DNA of 64,000 nt from Acidimicrobiales bacterium (GTDB taxonomy: Bacteria; Actinomycetota; Acidimicrobiia; Acidimicrobiales; Palsa-688): contig DASUWA010000043.1 in the NCBI GenBank assembly GCA_036378675.1, positions 58,877 through 122,876 of the forward strand, read 5' to 3'. The stretch's first letter is position 1; each line of letters begins with the position of its first letter. The position numbers and the translations under genes are program-made. This document shows, one piece after another, positions 42,019-51,099 of this stretch. The notes under the pieces were generated by a model. The model saw nothing but the letters and a program-made list of their open reading frames with translations. It searched no databases and had not been told where the DNA came from.

Positions 42019-44571
42019 CTATGAGGCGAGGGAGACCTCGACCGCCAAGTCCTCGCCGACGGCCTCGATGCGCAGATCCTCGATGACGCCCGCCTGGCGG
42101 AGATCATCACTCACCGCCTCCAACAGCGCGACCATCTCCGCCGGCGCACGCAGCAGGGCGGACGCGACCGGCGCCCTGAGGGAAGCCCCGGCCTCGGTCT
42201 TGGCCCGCCGAACCTCCGCCAGCACGCGACTGGCCGCATCCATCACCGCCGGATCGCCGGATGACAGCTCACCGCCCGAGGACAGCTCGCCGGCGGACGG
42301 CCAAGCCGAAGTATGGATGGAACCGTCCCGCCACCACGACCACACTTCCTCCGTCACGAAAGGAAGGACCGGCGCCAACAACCTCAGCAGGACGGACAAA
42401 GACGAGCGGAGCGCGGCACGAGCCGACAACGCCCGGTCGTCGCCAAGCGTGCCGTAAGCCCGGTTCTTCACCAGCTCCAGATAGTCGTCGCAGAACGACC
42501 AGAAGAAAGCCTCCGTCCGCTCGAGGGCTCTCGCGTAGTCGTATCCTTCGAACGCGGCGGTCACCTCTTCGATCAATACGACAAGCGAAGCCAGCAACGA
42601 CCGATCGACCGCCTCGCTCACTGCAGACACATCGGCCGGCGCATCACCCGTCTCCAAGACGAACCGGCTCGCGTTCAGGATCTTGATCGCAAGCTTGCGC
42701 CCGATCCGCATCTGCCCTTCGTCGAACGCGGTGTCGGTCCCAGGCCGTCCACTCGCCGCCCAGTAGCGAACCGCGTCCGACCCGTACTGCTCGAGAAGCC
42801 CCATCGGTGTCACGACATTGCCTTTGGACTTCGACATCTTCTTGCGATCCGGGTCGAGTATCCATCCCGAAATCGCCGCGTCGCTCCACGGCAAGGAGTC
42901 GAACTCAAGATGGCTGCGCACGATCGTCGTAAACAACCACGTCCTGATGATGTCATGCGCCTGCGGCCGAAGATCCATCGGGAAGACCCGCGAGAACAGA
43001 TCGGGATCGTCCTCCCAACCTCCCGCAATCTGCGGCGTCAACGACGACGTCGCCCACGTGTCCATGACGTCGGGATCTGCGACGAACCCTCCCGGCCGGC
43101 CCCGCTGCGACTCCTCGTAGCCGGCGGGAACGTCGGTGCTCGGATCTACCGGCAGTGCGTCTTCCGACGGCACCAGCGGTGACGAGTGATCCGGCGACCC
43201 ATCGGCACCAACCCCGTACCACACCGGAAAAGGAACACCGAAGAACCGCTGCCGGCTGATCAACCAGTCGCTGTTGAGCCCCTCGACCCAGTTGGCGTAA
43301 CGGCTTTCCATGTACGCGGGATGCCAGCGAAGCTCCTTACCCCGCGCGAGAAGTTCATCGCGATGCGCCAGCGTCCGGTAGAACCACTGACGGCTGGTGA
43401 CTATCTCGAGCGGCCGTTCCCCCCGCTCGTAGAACTTGACCGCGTGCTTGATCGGCCGCGGCTCACCGCGAAGGTCGCCCGATTCCTGCAACAGCTCTGC
43501 CATTCGCGTCTGCGCCTGGCGCACTGTCTTACCCGCCAGCTCGCGCTCGTAGATCGCCGCCGCGTCGGCCGGCAAACCCGGCGGCGCCGACGCGATCAGG
43601 CGCCCGTCACGCCCGACAACAGCCCGCACCGGCAGGCCCAACTCCCTCCACCACACCACGTCGGTGACGTCGCCGAAGGTGCAGATCATCGCGGCGCCGG
43701 TTCCTTTGTCCGGCTGGGCCAGTTCATGGGTGACGAACGGAACCGAAACACCGAACACCGGAGTTCGCACCGTCGTGCCCACAAGGTCCGAGTAACGCGT
43801 GTCGTCTGGGTGGGCGACGACAGCTACGCACGCCGCGAGCAGCTCGGGGCGGGTCGTGTCGATCAACAGGTCGCTCCCGTCCTCCCGTTGGAACGCGAGC
43901 TGGTAGAACGCGCCGGTCAGCTCCCGGTCCTCGAGCTCCGCCTGGGCGACTGCAGTCCGAAAATCGACGTCCCACAACGTCGGAGCCTCCGCCGAGTACG
44001 CCTCGCCCCGCGCCAGCAGGCGCAGGAAGCCTCTCTGCGACGCCCGACGCGACCGCGCTCCGATCGTGGTGTAGTGCTGCTCCCAATCGAACGACAGGCC
44101 GAGATGCCGGTACAGCGCCTCGAAAGCCTTCTCGTCCTCGACGACCAGCTGCTCGCACAGCTCGACGAAGTTCGGTCGCGACACCGCGACCGGGCTCTCC
44201 CCGCTCTTCAAACCGCCACGCGCCGGCGGCTCGAAGCCCGGCACGTAAGGCAACGACGGATCGCACCTCACCCCGAAGTAGTTCTGGACCCTCCGCTCGG
44301 TCGCGAGCCCGTTGTCGTCCCAACCGATCGGATAGAAGACCGCGAGCCCGCGCATCCGCTTGTACCGGGCGACGGTGTCGGTGTGCGTATACGAAAACAC
44401 ATGCCCCACGTGCAAAGACCCGCTCACTGTCGGCGGGGGGGTGTCGATCGAGTAGATCCGGTCCCTGGTCGCGCCGCGGTCGAACGCGTACACGCGGTCG
44501 GCGTCCCAGCGGGAACCCCACTTGTCTTCGAGCCCGTCGAGGCTCGGTTTATCGGGAACTGCTCGCGGCAT
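42019..44571 (-). CDS. valS: valyl-tRNA synthetase
   Basis: 850 aa. HIGH-like motif LHVGHVFSYTHTD; KMSKS in DPDRKKMSKSKGNV; the editing domain lies between. The C-terminus ends with an anticodon-binding region, followed by a shortened tail lacking the long coiled coil of E. coli ValS. It charges tRNA-Val. ATG 44571 is 20 bp from the divergent cysS start. Confidence 0.93.
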   Translation of the reverse strand: MPRAVPDKPSLDGLEDKWGSRWDADRVYAFDRGATRDRIYSIDTPPPTVSGSLHVGHVFSYTHTDTVARYKRMRGLAVFYPIGWDDNGLATERRVQNYFGVRCDPSLPYVPGFEPPARGGLKSGESPVAVSRPNFVELCEQLVVEDEKAFEALYRHLGLSFDWEQHYTTIGARSRRASQRGFLRLLARGEAYSAEAPTLWDVDFRTAVAQAELEDRELTGAFYQLAFQREDGSDLLIDTTRPELLAACVAVVAHPDDTRYSDLVGTTVRTPVFGVSVPFVTHELAQPDKGTGAAMICTFGDVTDVVWWRELGLPVRAVVGRDGRLIASAPPGLPADAAAIYERELAGKTVRQAQTRMAELLQESGDLRGEPRPIKHAVKFYERGERPLEIVTSRQWFYRTLAHRDELLARGKELRWHPAYMESRYANWVEGLNSDWLISRQRFFGVPFPVWYGVGADGSPDHSSPLVPSEDALPVDPSTDVPAGYEESQRGRPGGFVADPDVMDTWATSSLTPQIAGGWEDDPDLFSRVFPMDLRPQAHDIIRTWLFTTIVRSHLEFDSLPWSDAAISGWILDPDRKKMSKSKGNVVTPMGLLEQYGSDAVRYWAASGRPGTDTAFDEGQMRIGRKLAIKILNASRFVLETGDAPADVSAVSEAVDRSLLASLVVLIEEVTAAFEGYDYARALERTEAFFWSFCDDYLELVKNRAYGTLGDDRALSARAALRSSLSVLLRLLAPVLPFVTEEVWSWWRDGSIHTSAWPSAGELSSGGELSSGDPAVMDAASRVLAEVRRAKTEAGASLRAPVASALLRAPAEMVALLEAVSDDLRQAGVIEDLRIEAVGEDLAVEVSLAS

Positions 44572-44591
44572 GATCCCGCTACGGTACTTGT

Positions 44592-45941
44592 GTGCTGCGC
44601 CTCTACGACACCGCTTTGGGCAAGGTCGCCCAGCTGGAGCTGCGCGAACCGGGCAGGTTGTCGATGTACGTGTGCGGGCCCACCGTCTACGACGAGCCGC
44701 ACATCGGACACGGGCGGTTCACCATCATTTGGGACGTCCTCCGCCGCTACGCCGCGTTCAGCGGCCTGGACGTCGACTTCGTATCCAACGTCACTGACAT
44801 CGAGGACAAGATCATCGCCCGCGCGGCCGCCGAAGGCCGCACACCCGAAGAGGTAGCGGACCACTACGAGAAGGTGTGGTGGGACATCCAGGACCGCCTG
44901 GGAGTGCAGCGGCCGAGCGAGACCCCCCACGCCACCGGTTATGTCGAGGACATGGTCCAGCTGATCGGGGAGCTCATCGCGTCCGGCCACGCATACGTCG
45001 GTGGCGACGGCGTCTACTTCGCTGCCGAATCCATTGACGGGTACGGGCTGCTGGCCCGGCAGCCGATCGACTCCCTTCGTGCCGGCGCCCGGGTCGAAGC
45101 CGGGGAGGAGGCCGGGAAGCGATCTCCGATCGACTTTGTCCTGTGGAAGTTCGCCAAGCCAGGAGAGCCGAAGTGGCGTTCGCCGTGGGGTGACGGCCGC
45201 CCCGGATGGCACACCGAGTGCGTGGTCATGTCGCTCGACCTTCTCGGCGAGGGCTTCGACCTTCACGGCGGCGGACTCGACCTTGCGTTCCCGCACCACG
45301 AGAACGAGCGGGCGCAGGCGGTCGGAGCCGGTCAGAGGTTCGCCCGGAGATGGGTCCACTCGGGGATGGTTACGGCGGAGGGAGGGGAAAAAATGTCGAA
45401 GTCGCTCGGTAACACGCTCTCCCTGTCGGAGCTCGTCTCCACCCACGATCCCAGGGCGTTCCGGCTTCAGGTCCTTCAATCCCATTACCGCTCGCCGCTC
45501 GAAGTCACCGAGGCTTCGCTGGCCGCGGCTGCCGCCGGCGTCGAGCGACTGGACGCTTTCGCGCGCGAGTTCTCGGGCTCGCGGGGGAGGCCGGCGGATC
45601 AGGAGGCGATGGGTCGTTTTCGGGATCGGATGGACGACGATCTCGACACGCCGGGCGCGGTCGCCATCGCATTCGACCTGATACGGGACGCGCGTGCGGC
45701 GGACGGGGAGCGGTCGACCGCCAAGGCGGCGGCGGTGTTCGAGATCTTCGAGCAGGCGCTCGGTCTGCCGCTGCGAGATGTAGTCGAGGAGGCGCCGGCC
45801 GAAGCGTTGGCGAAGGCGGCGGAGCGCGACCGGGCCAGGGCGGCGAAGGACTGGGCCCGGGCGGACGCCCTCCGGTCCGAGCTGCAGGCAGAAGGGTGGA
45901 TTGTCGAGGACGGGCCTGACGGGACCACAATTCGCCGGTGA
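44592..45941 (+). CDS. cysS: cysteinyl-tRNA synthetase
   Basis: 449 aa, GTG start. LSMYVCGPTVYDEPHIGHGR holds the zinc Cys and HIGH motif; LHGGGLDLAFPHHENERAQA has further zinc ligands; GEKMSKSLGN is KMSKS. A DALR-type C-terminal domain ends with DWARADALRSELQAEGW. The spacing from valS is only 20 bp. A thioesterase follows with a 4-base overlap. Confidence 0.94.
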   Translation: MLRLYDTALGKVAQLELREPGRLSMYVCGPTVYDEPHIGHGRFTIIWDVLRRYAAFSGLDVDFVSNVTDIEDKIIARAAAEGRTPEEVADHYEKVWWDIQDRLGVQRPSETPHATGYVEDMVQLIGELIASGHAYVGGDGVYFAAESIDGYGLLARQPIDSLRAGARVEAGEEAGKRSPIDFVLWKFAKPGEPKWRSPWGDGRPGWHTECVVMSLDLLGEGFDLHGGGLDLAFPHHENERAQAVGAGQRFARRWVHSGMVTAEGGEKMSKSLGNTLSLSELVSTHDPRAFRLQVLQSHYRSPLEVTEASLAAAAAGVERLDAFAREFSGSRGRPADQEAMGRFRDRMDDDLDTPGAVAIAFDLIRDARAADGERSTAKAAAVFEIFEQALGLPLRDVVEEAPAEALAKAAERDRARAAKDWARADALRSELQAEGWIVEDGPDGTTIRR

Positions 45942-46744
45942 GCGAGTCGCATTTCGAAGCCGATTCCGAAGTTCACCTCGTCGATGGCCTCTGGAAGGCG
46001 TCGCTCGACCCCGGCTGGAACGTCGGCAACAACCCGAACGGCGGCTATCTCCTTGCGGTCGCTGTGCGGGCGATGCTCGCCGAGGCGGGCCGTCCCGATC
46101 CTCTGACGGTTACGGCGCACTACCTCTCGCCGCCGGCCGCCGGCGAGGTGGAGATCCGGACCGAGGTGTTCAAGCCGGGCAAGTCGATTGTCAACGTGAT
46201 GGCGTCAGTGATTCAAGGTGACCGTGAACGGGTGCGGGTTCTAGGAGGGTTCGGGGATCTGGACAAGCGGCAAGGACCGAGCCGGATCAGCGCCCGCCCG
46301 CCGGACATACCTCCTCCAGACGAGTGCGTCAGTCTGGTGGAGTTGACTCATCAAGCCGGCCGGCAGATACCCGAGGTGATGAATCGTTTCGATCTGAGAT
46401 TGCCGCCAGACAGCCCCTGGGGCCGGCCGGGGGAGGGCGACCCCTTCGAGATCACCGGTTGGATCCGGTTCAAGGACGGGACCGAACCGACTTCGCTGTC
46501 GGTGGTCGCGTTCGCCGACGCGTTTCCCCCCACCCTTCTCGGGGCGATCGAGGCGTCCGGATGGGTGCCAACTATCGAGATGACCGTTCACGTCCGGGGA
46601 CGGCCGTCGCCGGGCTGGCTCCTAGGGACGTTCCGCACCCGGGTACTGGTCGACGGCCTGATGGAGGAGGACGGCGAGCTGTGGGACAGCGAGGGCTGCC
46701 CTGTTGCGCTCTCGAGGCAGCTGGCAACCGTCCTGGTTCGTTGA
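45938..46744 (+). CDS. acyl-CoA thioesterase-like (TesB-type) double hot-dog protein
   Basis: 268 aa, GTG 45938 overlapping the cysS stop. WKASLDPGWNVGNNPNGGYL and LAVAVRAMLAEAGRPDPLTV followed by TAHYLSPPAAGEVEIRTEVF match the actinobacterial thioesterase-like superfamily. A second hot-dog half has EITGWIRFKDGTEPTSLSVV. It hydrolyses acyl-CoA; chain specificity unknown. Adjacent to but separate in function from cysS. Confidence 0.82.
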   Translation: MSESHFEADSEVHLVDGLWKASLDPGWNVGNNPNGGYLLAVAVRAMLAEAGRPDPLTVTAHYLSPPAAGEVEIRTEVFKPGKSIVNVMASVIQGDRERVRVLGGFGDLDKRQGPSRISARPPDIPPPDECVSLVELTHQAGRQIPEVMNRFDLRLPPDSPWGRPGEGDPFEITGWIRFKDGTEPTSLSVVAFADAFPPTLLGAIEASGWVPTIEMTVHVRGRPSPGWLLGTFRTRVLVDGLMEEDGELWDSEGCPVALSRQLATVLVR

Positions 46745-48100
46745 GTGAGAGCACCGGACGGCCGGGGGCGGGGTAGGGGCCCCGCCCTCCGGAGGAGCCT
46801 GGGGTTGGGGCCCCGGGCGGGCCGGTTTCACGGCCGGGGGCGGGGTAGGGGCCCGCTCCTCCGCCGACCAACCGGCTTGCCGCCGGGGTTCGGCAGCATC
46901 TGGATGGCGGTCGCGATCGACCTGATCGGGTTCGGGATCGTGTTGCCGATCCTGCCGATCTACGCCAAGCGCTTTCACATCAGCAGCTTCCGCGCGGCAT
47001 TGCTGGTGGCGGCTTTCTCCGCCGCTAGCTTCGTGTTTTCCCCGGTGTGGGGCCGGGTCTCGGACCGCTTCGGCCGGAAGCCGGTCCTGTTGGTTTCGCT
47101 TGCGGGAACGGCGGTCGGCAGCCTTCTGACCGGTGTCGCCACCGGATTCGCGTTGTTGCTCGTCGGGCGGATCGTCGACGGCGCCTCTGGCGCGTCGGTA
47201 TCGGTGGCGCAGGCCGCAGCGGCCGACCTGGCCACCCCTTCGCAGCGCGCCCGCTTGTTCGGCCTTCTCGGAGCGGCGTTCGGAGTGGGCTTCGTGGCCG
47301 GGCCCGCTCTCGGGGCGCTGGCCGCCTTGTGGGGACCGCGCGTGCCGTTTTATGTGGCCGCCGGGCTCGCCGCCCTGAACACTGTCGTCGCCTCCCGGCG
47401 GCTGCCGGAAACCCATGTCGTTCCCGCCGAAGAGCCGGCACCCGCGGTTGTCGGGGCTCCGGTGGTGTCGCCTGACAGTGGTGCCGGCCCTGTTGCCGTC
47501 GGTGGCGATCAAGGCCGGCGCGGATGGGCGGATCTGCTGGGTGGATCACCGGCGAGGCTCGTGCCGCTGCTCGGCGTCGCATTCGCGGCGGTTGTGGCCT
47601 TCTCGGCGTTCGAGGCGACGTTCGCGCTGTTCGGCCAGCGCCGGCTCGGCTTCGGGATAGCAAGCGCTGCGGCCGTGTTCACGGCCGTGGGCGCGGTGAT
47701 TGTTGCTGTGCAGGTCGGCGCGGTTTCCAAGGTGGTGGCCCGCTTTGGCGAAGGAGGGACCCTCGTCGGGGGTTTGGGACTGAACGTTCTCGGCCTGGCC
47801 GTGCTGGCCGCCTCCCGCTCGTGGGCTGCCGCAGCCCCCGCCCTCCTGGCGTTGACGGTCGGGCAGGGCCTGGTTCAGACGACGATGGCCTCGGCTCTCG
47901 CCGGCCGGGCCGATCCAGGCGGGCGGGGGCGCGCCCTGGGCGCCCAACAGTCGGCCGGTGGGCTCGCCCGCGTCGTCGGGCCGGCCGCGGGCGGCGCCCT
48001 TCTCGGGGCTCACGCTGCCGGCTGGCCATACATCGCTGGCGCCGGGCTGACCCTGATCGCCTCCGCAGTCGCAGCCGTGACGGTGAAAACCGCTACATGA
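46745..48100 (+). CDS. MFS transporter, N-terminus uncertain
   Basis: Twelve-helix major facilitator from about residue 53 on, opening with MAVAIDLIGFGIVLPILPIY and motif A as GRVSDRFGRKPVLLVSL. GTG 46745 directly follows the thioesterase stop, but the first 50 residues are an Arg/Gly-rich stretch encoded by a duplicated 24-bp element; ATG 46903 is an alternative start just before the first helix. Resembles multidrug/TetA-like exporters. Substrate unknown. Confidence 0.82.
   Translation: MRAPDGRGRGRGPALRRSLGLGPRAGRFHGRGRGRGPLLRRPTGLPPGFGSIWMAVAIDLIGFGIVLPILPIYAKRFHISSFRAALLVAAFSAASFVFSPVWGRVSDRFGRKPVLLVSLAGTAVGSLLTGVATGFALLLVGRIVDGASGASVSVAQAAAADLATPSQRARLFGLLGAAFGVGFVAGPALGALAALWGPRVPFYVAAGLAALNTVVASRRLPETHVVPAEEPAPAVVGAPVVSPDSGAGPVAVGGDQGRRGWADLLGGSPARLVPLLGVAFAAVVAFSAFEATFALFGQRRLGFGIASAAAVFTAVGAVIVAVQVGAVSKVVARFGEGGTLVGGLGLNVLGLAVLAASRSWAAAAPALLALTVGQGLVQTTMASALAGRADPGGRGRALGAQQSAGGLARVVGPAAGGALLGAHAAGWPYIAGAGLTLIASAVAAVTVKTAT
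46759..46854. repeat. 24-bp direct repeat at the MFS 5' end
   Basis: The element cggccgggggcggggtaggg followed by gccc occurs at 46759-46782 and again at 46831-46854, exactly 72 bp (24 codons) apart. In the MFS frame both copies give GRGRGRGP. Whether this is translated depends on the true start. It may be an intergenic repeat captured in the reading frame. Confidence 0.75.
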
Positions 48101-48288
48101 AACGTCGGCCGGCGAAATTTTGTCGGCCGAAACTTTGGCGGACCGAAAGTTGGCCGCCTGACAGCGTCCGACCAGCACTTTTACCTTCTGGGAAGTCGCG
48201 TAACGGAGCCTTTGCGCCATAGGTCACGTGACATAGGTGTTGCAGCCATGTTACCGTTGGGTAACTAAAGGCGGTCGGGAGGATTTCG
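48101..48288 (+). promoter_or_regulatory. upstream region of acyl-CoA dehydrogenase with inverted repeat
   Basis: At 48250-48265, gttaccgttgggtaac is an inverted repeat (gttac/gtaac outer arms). taacta at 48262-48267 could be part of a -10 element; the ribosome site gggagga lies before ATG 48289. Farther upstream (48126-48155) a ggccgaaacttt/aaagttggcc region can fold into a hairpin, possibly the MFS terminator. A TetR/FadR-like regulator could bind the palindrome. Confidence 0.4.
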
Positions 48289-49506
48289 ATGGCTGATTTT
48301 TCGAATGCGCTGAACGAGGATCAGATTCAGCTTCAGAAGTGGGTCCACGATTTTGCGGAGAACGTGGTGCGCCCGGCCGCACACGAGTGGGACGAGCGGG
48401 AGGAAACCCCGTGGCCCATCATCGAGGAAGCCGCGAAGATCGGCCTGTACTCCCTCGACTTCGTCGCCAACATGTTCGGCGACTCGACCGGCATCTCGGT
48501 GCCGCTCGTGATGGAGGAGATGGCGTGGGGCGACGCCGGCATCGGCCTGGCGATCTTCGGCACCACCCTCGGCGTCGCTGGCATCTTCGCCAACGGCACC
48601 CCCGAGCAGATCGCCGAGTGGGTACCGCAGTGTTTCGGGACCCCCGACAAGATCGCCCTGGCGGCGTTCGCCGTATCGGAGGCAGACGCCGGCTCGGACG
48701 TGAGCTCGATGCGGACCCGTGCGGTTTACGACGAGAAGTCCGACGAGTGGGTGCTCAATGGCACCAAGACCTGGATCACCAACGGCGGCATCGCGGACAT
48801 CCACGTGGTCGTCGCATCGGTCGACGCCGACCTGAAGGCCAGGGGCCAGGCGAGCTTCATCGTCCCGCCCGGAACCAAGGGCCTGTCGATGGGCCAGAAG
48901 TTCAAGAAGATGGGCATCCGGGCCTCGCACACCGCCGAGGTGGTCCTCGACGACGTCCGGATTCCCGGGCGGCTGCTGCTCGGCGGCAAGGAGAAGCTGG
49001 ACGAGCGCCTCGCCCGCGCCCGTGAAGGCCGTACCGGTCAGCGGGGCCAGGCCGCGCTGGCGACCTTCGAGAGCACCCGGCCGGCGGTCGGGGCCCAGGC
49101 GGTCGGGATCGCCCGGGCGGCGTACGAGTACGCCCTCGAGTACGCCAAGGACCGCAAGCAGTTCGGCCGGGCCATCATCGAGAACCAGGCGATCGCCTTC
49201 AAGCTCGCCCAGATGCGGATGATGACCGATGCAGCGCGGTTGTTGGTCTGGAACGCCTCGTGGCGGGGCTCGAGTGGCACCGGCTTCGAAGCGGCCGAAG
49301 GCTCTCAGTCCAAGCTCTTCGCCGGCGAGACTGCCGTGAGCGTCACCAACGAAGCCATCCAGATCCTCGGCGGCGCCGGCTACATCCGGGAGCACCCGGT
49401 GGAGCGCTGGCACCGCGACGCGAAGATCTTCACCATCTTCGAGGGCACAAGCGAGATCCAGCACCTGGTGATCGCAAGGGCTATCTCGGGGATCCACATC
49501 AACTAG
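48289..49506 (+). CDS. acyl-CoA dehydrogenase
   Basis: 405 aa, ATG with strong ribosome site. FAVSEADAGSDVSSMRTRAV and LNGTKTWITNGGIADIHVVV are the FAD/substrate-binding blocks; QILGGAGYIREHPVERWHRD and IFTIFEGTSEIQHLVIARAI close the C-terminal helical domain, with the catalytic Glu in FEGTSE. It oxidises acyl-CoA to enoyl-CoA with electron transfer flavoprotein. Monocistronic, with its own palindrome upstream. Confidence 0.94.
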   Translation: MADFSNALNEDQIQLQKWVHDFAENVVRPAAHEWDEREETPWPIIEEAAKIGLYSLDFVANMFGDSTGISVPLVMEEMAWGDAGIGLAIFGTTLGVAGIFANGTPEQIAEWVPQCFGTPDKIALAAFAVSEADAGSDVSSMRTRAVYDEKSDEWVLNGTKTWITNGGIADIHVVVASVDADLKARGQASFIVPPGTKGLSMGQKFKKMGIRASHTAEVVLDDVRIPGRLLLGGKEKLDERLARAREGRTGQRGQAALATFESTRPAVGAQAVGIARAAYEYALEYAKDRKQFGRAIIENQAIAFKLAQMRMMTDAARLLVWNASWRGSSGTGFEAAEGSQSKLFAGETAVSVTNEAIQILGGAGYIREHPVERWHRDAKIFTIFEGTSEIQHLVIARAISGIHIN

Positions 49507-49585
49507 CGACCGGCGCCGGCGCCGTGGGCGTGGGCTTGTGCCTTCTGCCGGCGAAGCACCCGTTTGAGGTGGCGGGGCTGGGCTG

Positions 49586-49650
49586 TTTGGGCGTGGATTT
49601 GGCGTTTGGGTGTGAAATTCGCCCACGGGATGCTCGGATCCACGCCCAAA
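49586..49650. repeat. 13-bp perfect inverted repeat, copy of dispersed intergenic element
   Basis: tttgggcgtggat (49586-49598) and atccacgcccaaa (49638-49650) are perfect complements 39 bp apart. Between them, tttgggtgtgaaa (49605-49617) is the exact complement of 41030-41042, and the flanks are also similar in inverted orientation. The element sits between the converging acyl-CoA dehydrogenase and rpiA genes and may act as a terminator. Confidence 0.65.
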
Positions 49651-49691
49651 GCACGCCCGGACTGTCCAGGGTGAACCGTTCAGGTCTTGCT

Positions 49692-50372
49692 TCAGCGCCG
49701 GCCCGGCAGCCGCTCCGCGCTCGGACCGCGCCCCACGATCACGTCCGACACCATCTCGGGCGGGAACAGCCCGTGGCCGACAAGGCCGGCGATTGAATCG
49801 AACCACGACGCCAGCTGCGCCGGGTCGCGGATCTCGCCGAACCAGTCGGCGATCAAGCCCCCCTCAGGTGAGAGTGGCGTGGACGGCCTGAGCACGGAGC
49901 GTTGCAGCTCCCGCAGCGTCGCCTGGGCTCCGAAGGCGAGGATCTCGACAGGAACGGGGGACTCGAGGCGCTCGACGACCTTCTCGGACGAGACGATGAC
50001 CACGAACCGAGCAGCCGCCGCGGCCACGACCTTCTCCCGGGTGTGGGCGCCGCCGCCTCCCTTGATCAGCCACCAGTCGGGATCGACCTGGTCGGCTCCA
50101 TCGATCGCAACATCTAGCTGGGAGATCGCCGGCGCCGATTCGTCGAACGGAACGACGTCGAGGCCGAGGCTTCTCGCGTTCGCTTCCGTCGCCGGCGACG
50201 TCGCGACGCAGCGAATGTCGAGACGTCGCTCCGCCAGAGCGGGCAGGAGGAAAGCGACGGTGCTGCCCGTGCCGAGTCCGACGGTCATCCCGGATTCAAC
50301 GAACTCCGCTGCGGCTTCGGCGGCCGCCCGCTTCTCCTGGTCGGTGCGGCCGTCGGCAGCTTTGGTGGGCAT
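49692..50372 (-). CDS. rpiA: ribose-5-phosphate isomerase A
   Basis: 226 aa. Phosphate loop VGLGTGSTVAFLLPAL, catalytic region DVAIDGADQVDPDWWLIKGG with GGAHTREKVVAAAA. It interconverts ribose-5-phosphate and ribulose-5-phosphate in the pentose phosphate pathway. Converges on the acyl-CoA dehydrogenase gene. Length and motifs are standard. Confidence 0.93.
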   Translation of the reverse strand: MPTKAADGRTDQEKRAAAEAAAEFVESGMTVGLGTGSTVAFLLPALAERRLDIRCVATSPATEANARSLGLDVVPFDESAPAISQLDVAIDGADQVDPDWWLIKGGGGAHTREKVVAAAAARFVVIVSSEKVVERLESPVPVEILAFGAQATLRELQRSVLRPSTPLSPEGGLIADWFGEIRDPAQLASWFDSIAGLVGHGLFPPEMVSDVIVGRGPSAERLPGRR

Positions 50373-50419
50373 CGGCTGATCTTGTCAGACCAACCGCACT
50401 CACAACGGTGAGCCCGCGG

Positions 50420-50998
50420 TCAAACGAGCTTGGTGTGGGGAACCGAGGACACTCGACCGGTCTCCTGAATCTCCCGCACTGCCGGCACCGGATCGGGGTC
50501 GGCGAACAGCTGCGGGTCCCCGTAGTCGGCGTCTCGCCCGGTTGCGTCGACCACCCACCAGGAAGCCTCGAGAGCGATGCCGTTCGGGTCGGTGAAATAG
50601 ATCGACCGGATCATCGAGTGGTCGACTACGTCGGTTACCTCGCAACCAGCCGCCTTCAGCCTGGACCGGAGCGACAGCAGCGCCTGTTCGTCCGGGAGAT
50701 TGAACGACACGTGATCGAACTGAACGGCCCGTTTGTCAGGTACACCTGCGGGCTTGGCGAAGGGAGTGAGCTCGACGTTGTTGTACTCGAAGAACGCGAT
50801 CGTGTTCTGGGTGCCCATCTCGAAGAAGTAGTGACGGAACGCCGGCGTACCTAGATGCGCGACCAGTCTCGCTCCGAGAACTCCGTGGTAGAAGCGGACG
50901 GTTGCGTCCATGTCGGTGGTTATGAGGGCCAGATGGTTGATGCCCCTCCAGTGAGGCTGATCGCCCTCTGGTACTGCAGCTGGGTCCTTATCGGCCAT
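50420..50998 (-). CDS. VOC-family protein (dioxygenase-like)
   Basis: 192 aa from ATG 50998. Two beta-alpha-beta-beta-beta modules: GINHLALITTDMDATVRFYH and VQFDHVSFNLPDEQALLSLR. Potential metal ligands are His in INHLAL, His in FDHVSF and Glu in ALEASWW. An acidic, Pro-rich C-terminal tail of 35 residues is unusual. Substrate not evident. It lies divergent to the peroxiredoxin gene. Confidence 0.8.
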   Translation of the reverse strand: MADKDPAAVPEGDQPHWRGINHLALITTDMDATVRFYHGVLGARLVAHLGTPAFRHYFFEMGTQNTIAFFEYNNVELTPFAKPAGVPDKRAVQFDHVSFNLPDEQALLSLRSRLKAAGCEVTDVVDHSMIRSIYFTDPNGIALEASWWVVDATGRDADYGDPQLFADPDPVPAVREIQETGRVSSVPHTKLV

Positions 50999-51099
50999 GC
51001 CAACCAGCCTACGACCGAAAACGTGAAGGCGGAATGGCCCTCCCATCGTCCTGCTCATACTCTGGGCGGGTTCCCCTCGAAGCTGCCCCAGGAGACCAG

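Noticed and set aside
43186..44856. 556-residue plus-strand open frame
   Set aside because: Antisense to valS and running into cysS; Arg/Pro-rich composition is that of a GC-rich shadow frame.
48265..49806. 513-residue minus-strand open frame
   Set aside because: It is antisense to the clear acyl-CoA dehydrogenase gene; its translation is low-complexity and has no domain signature.
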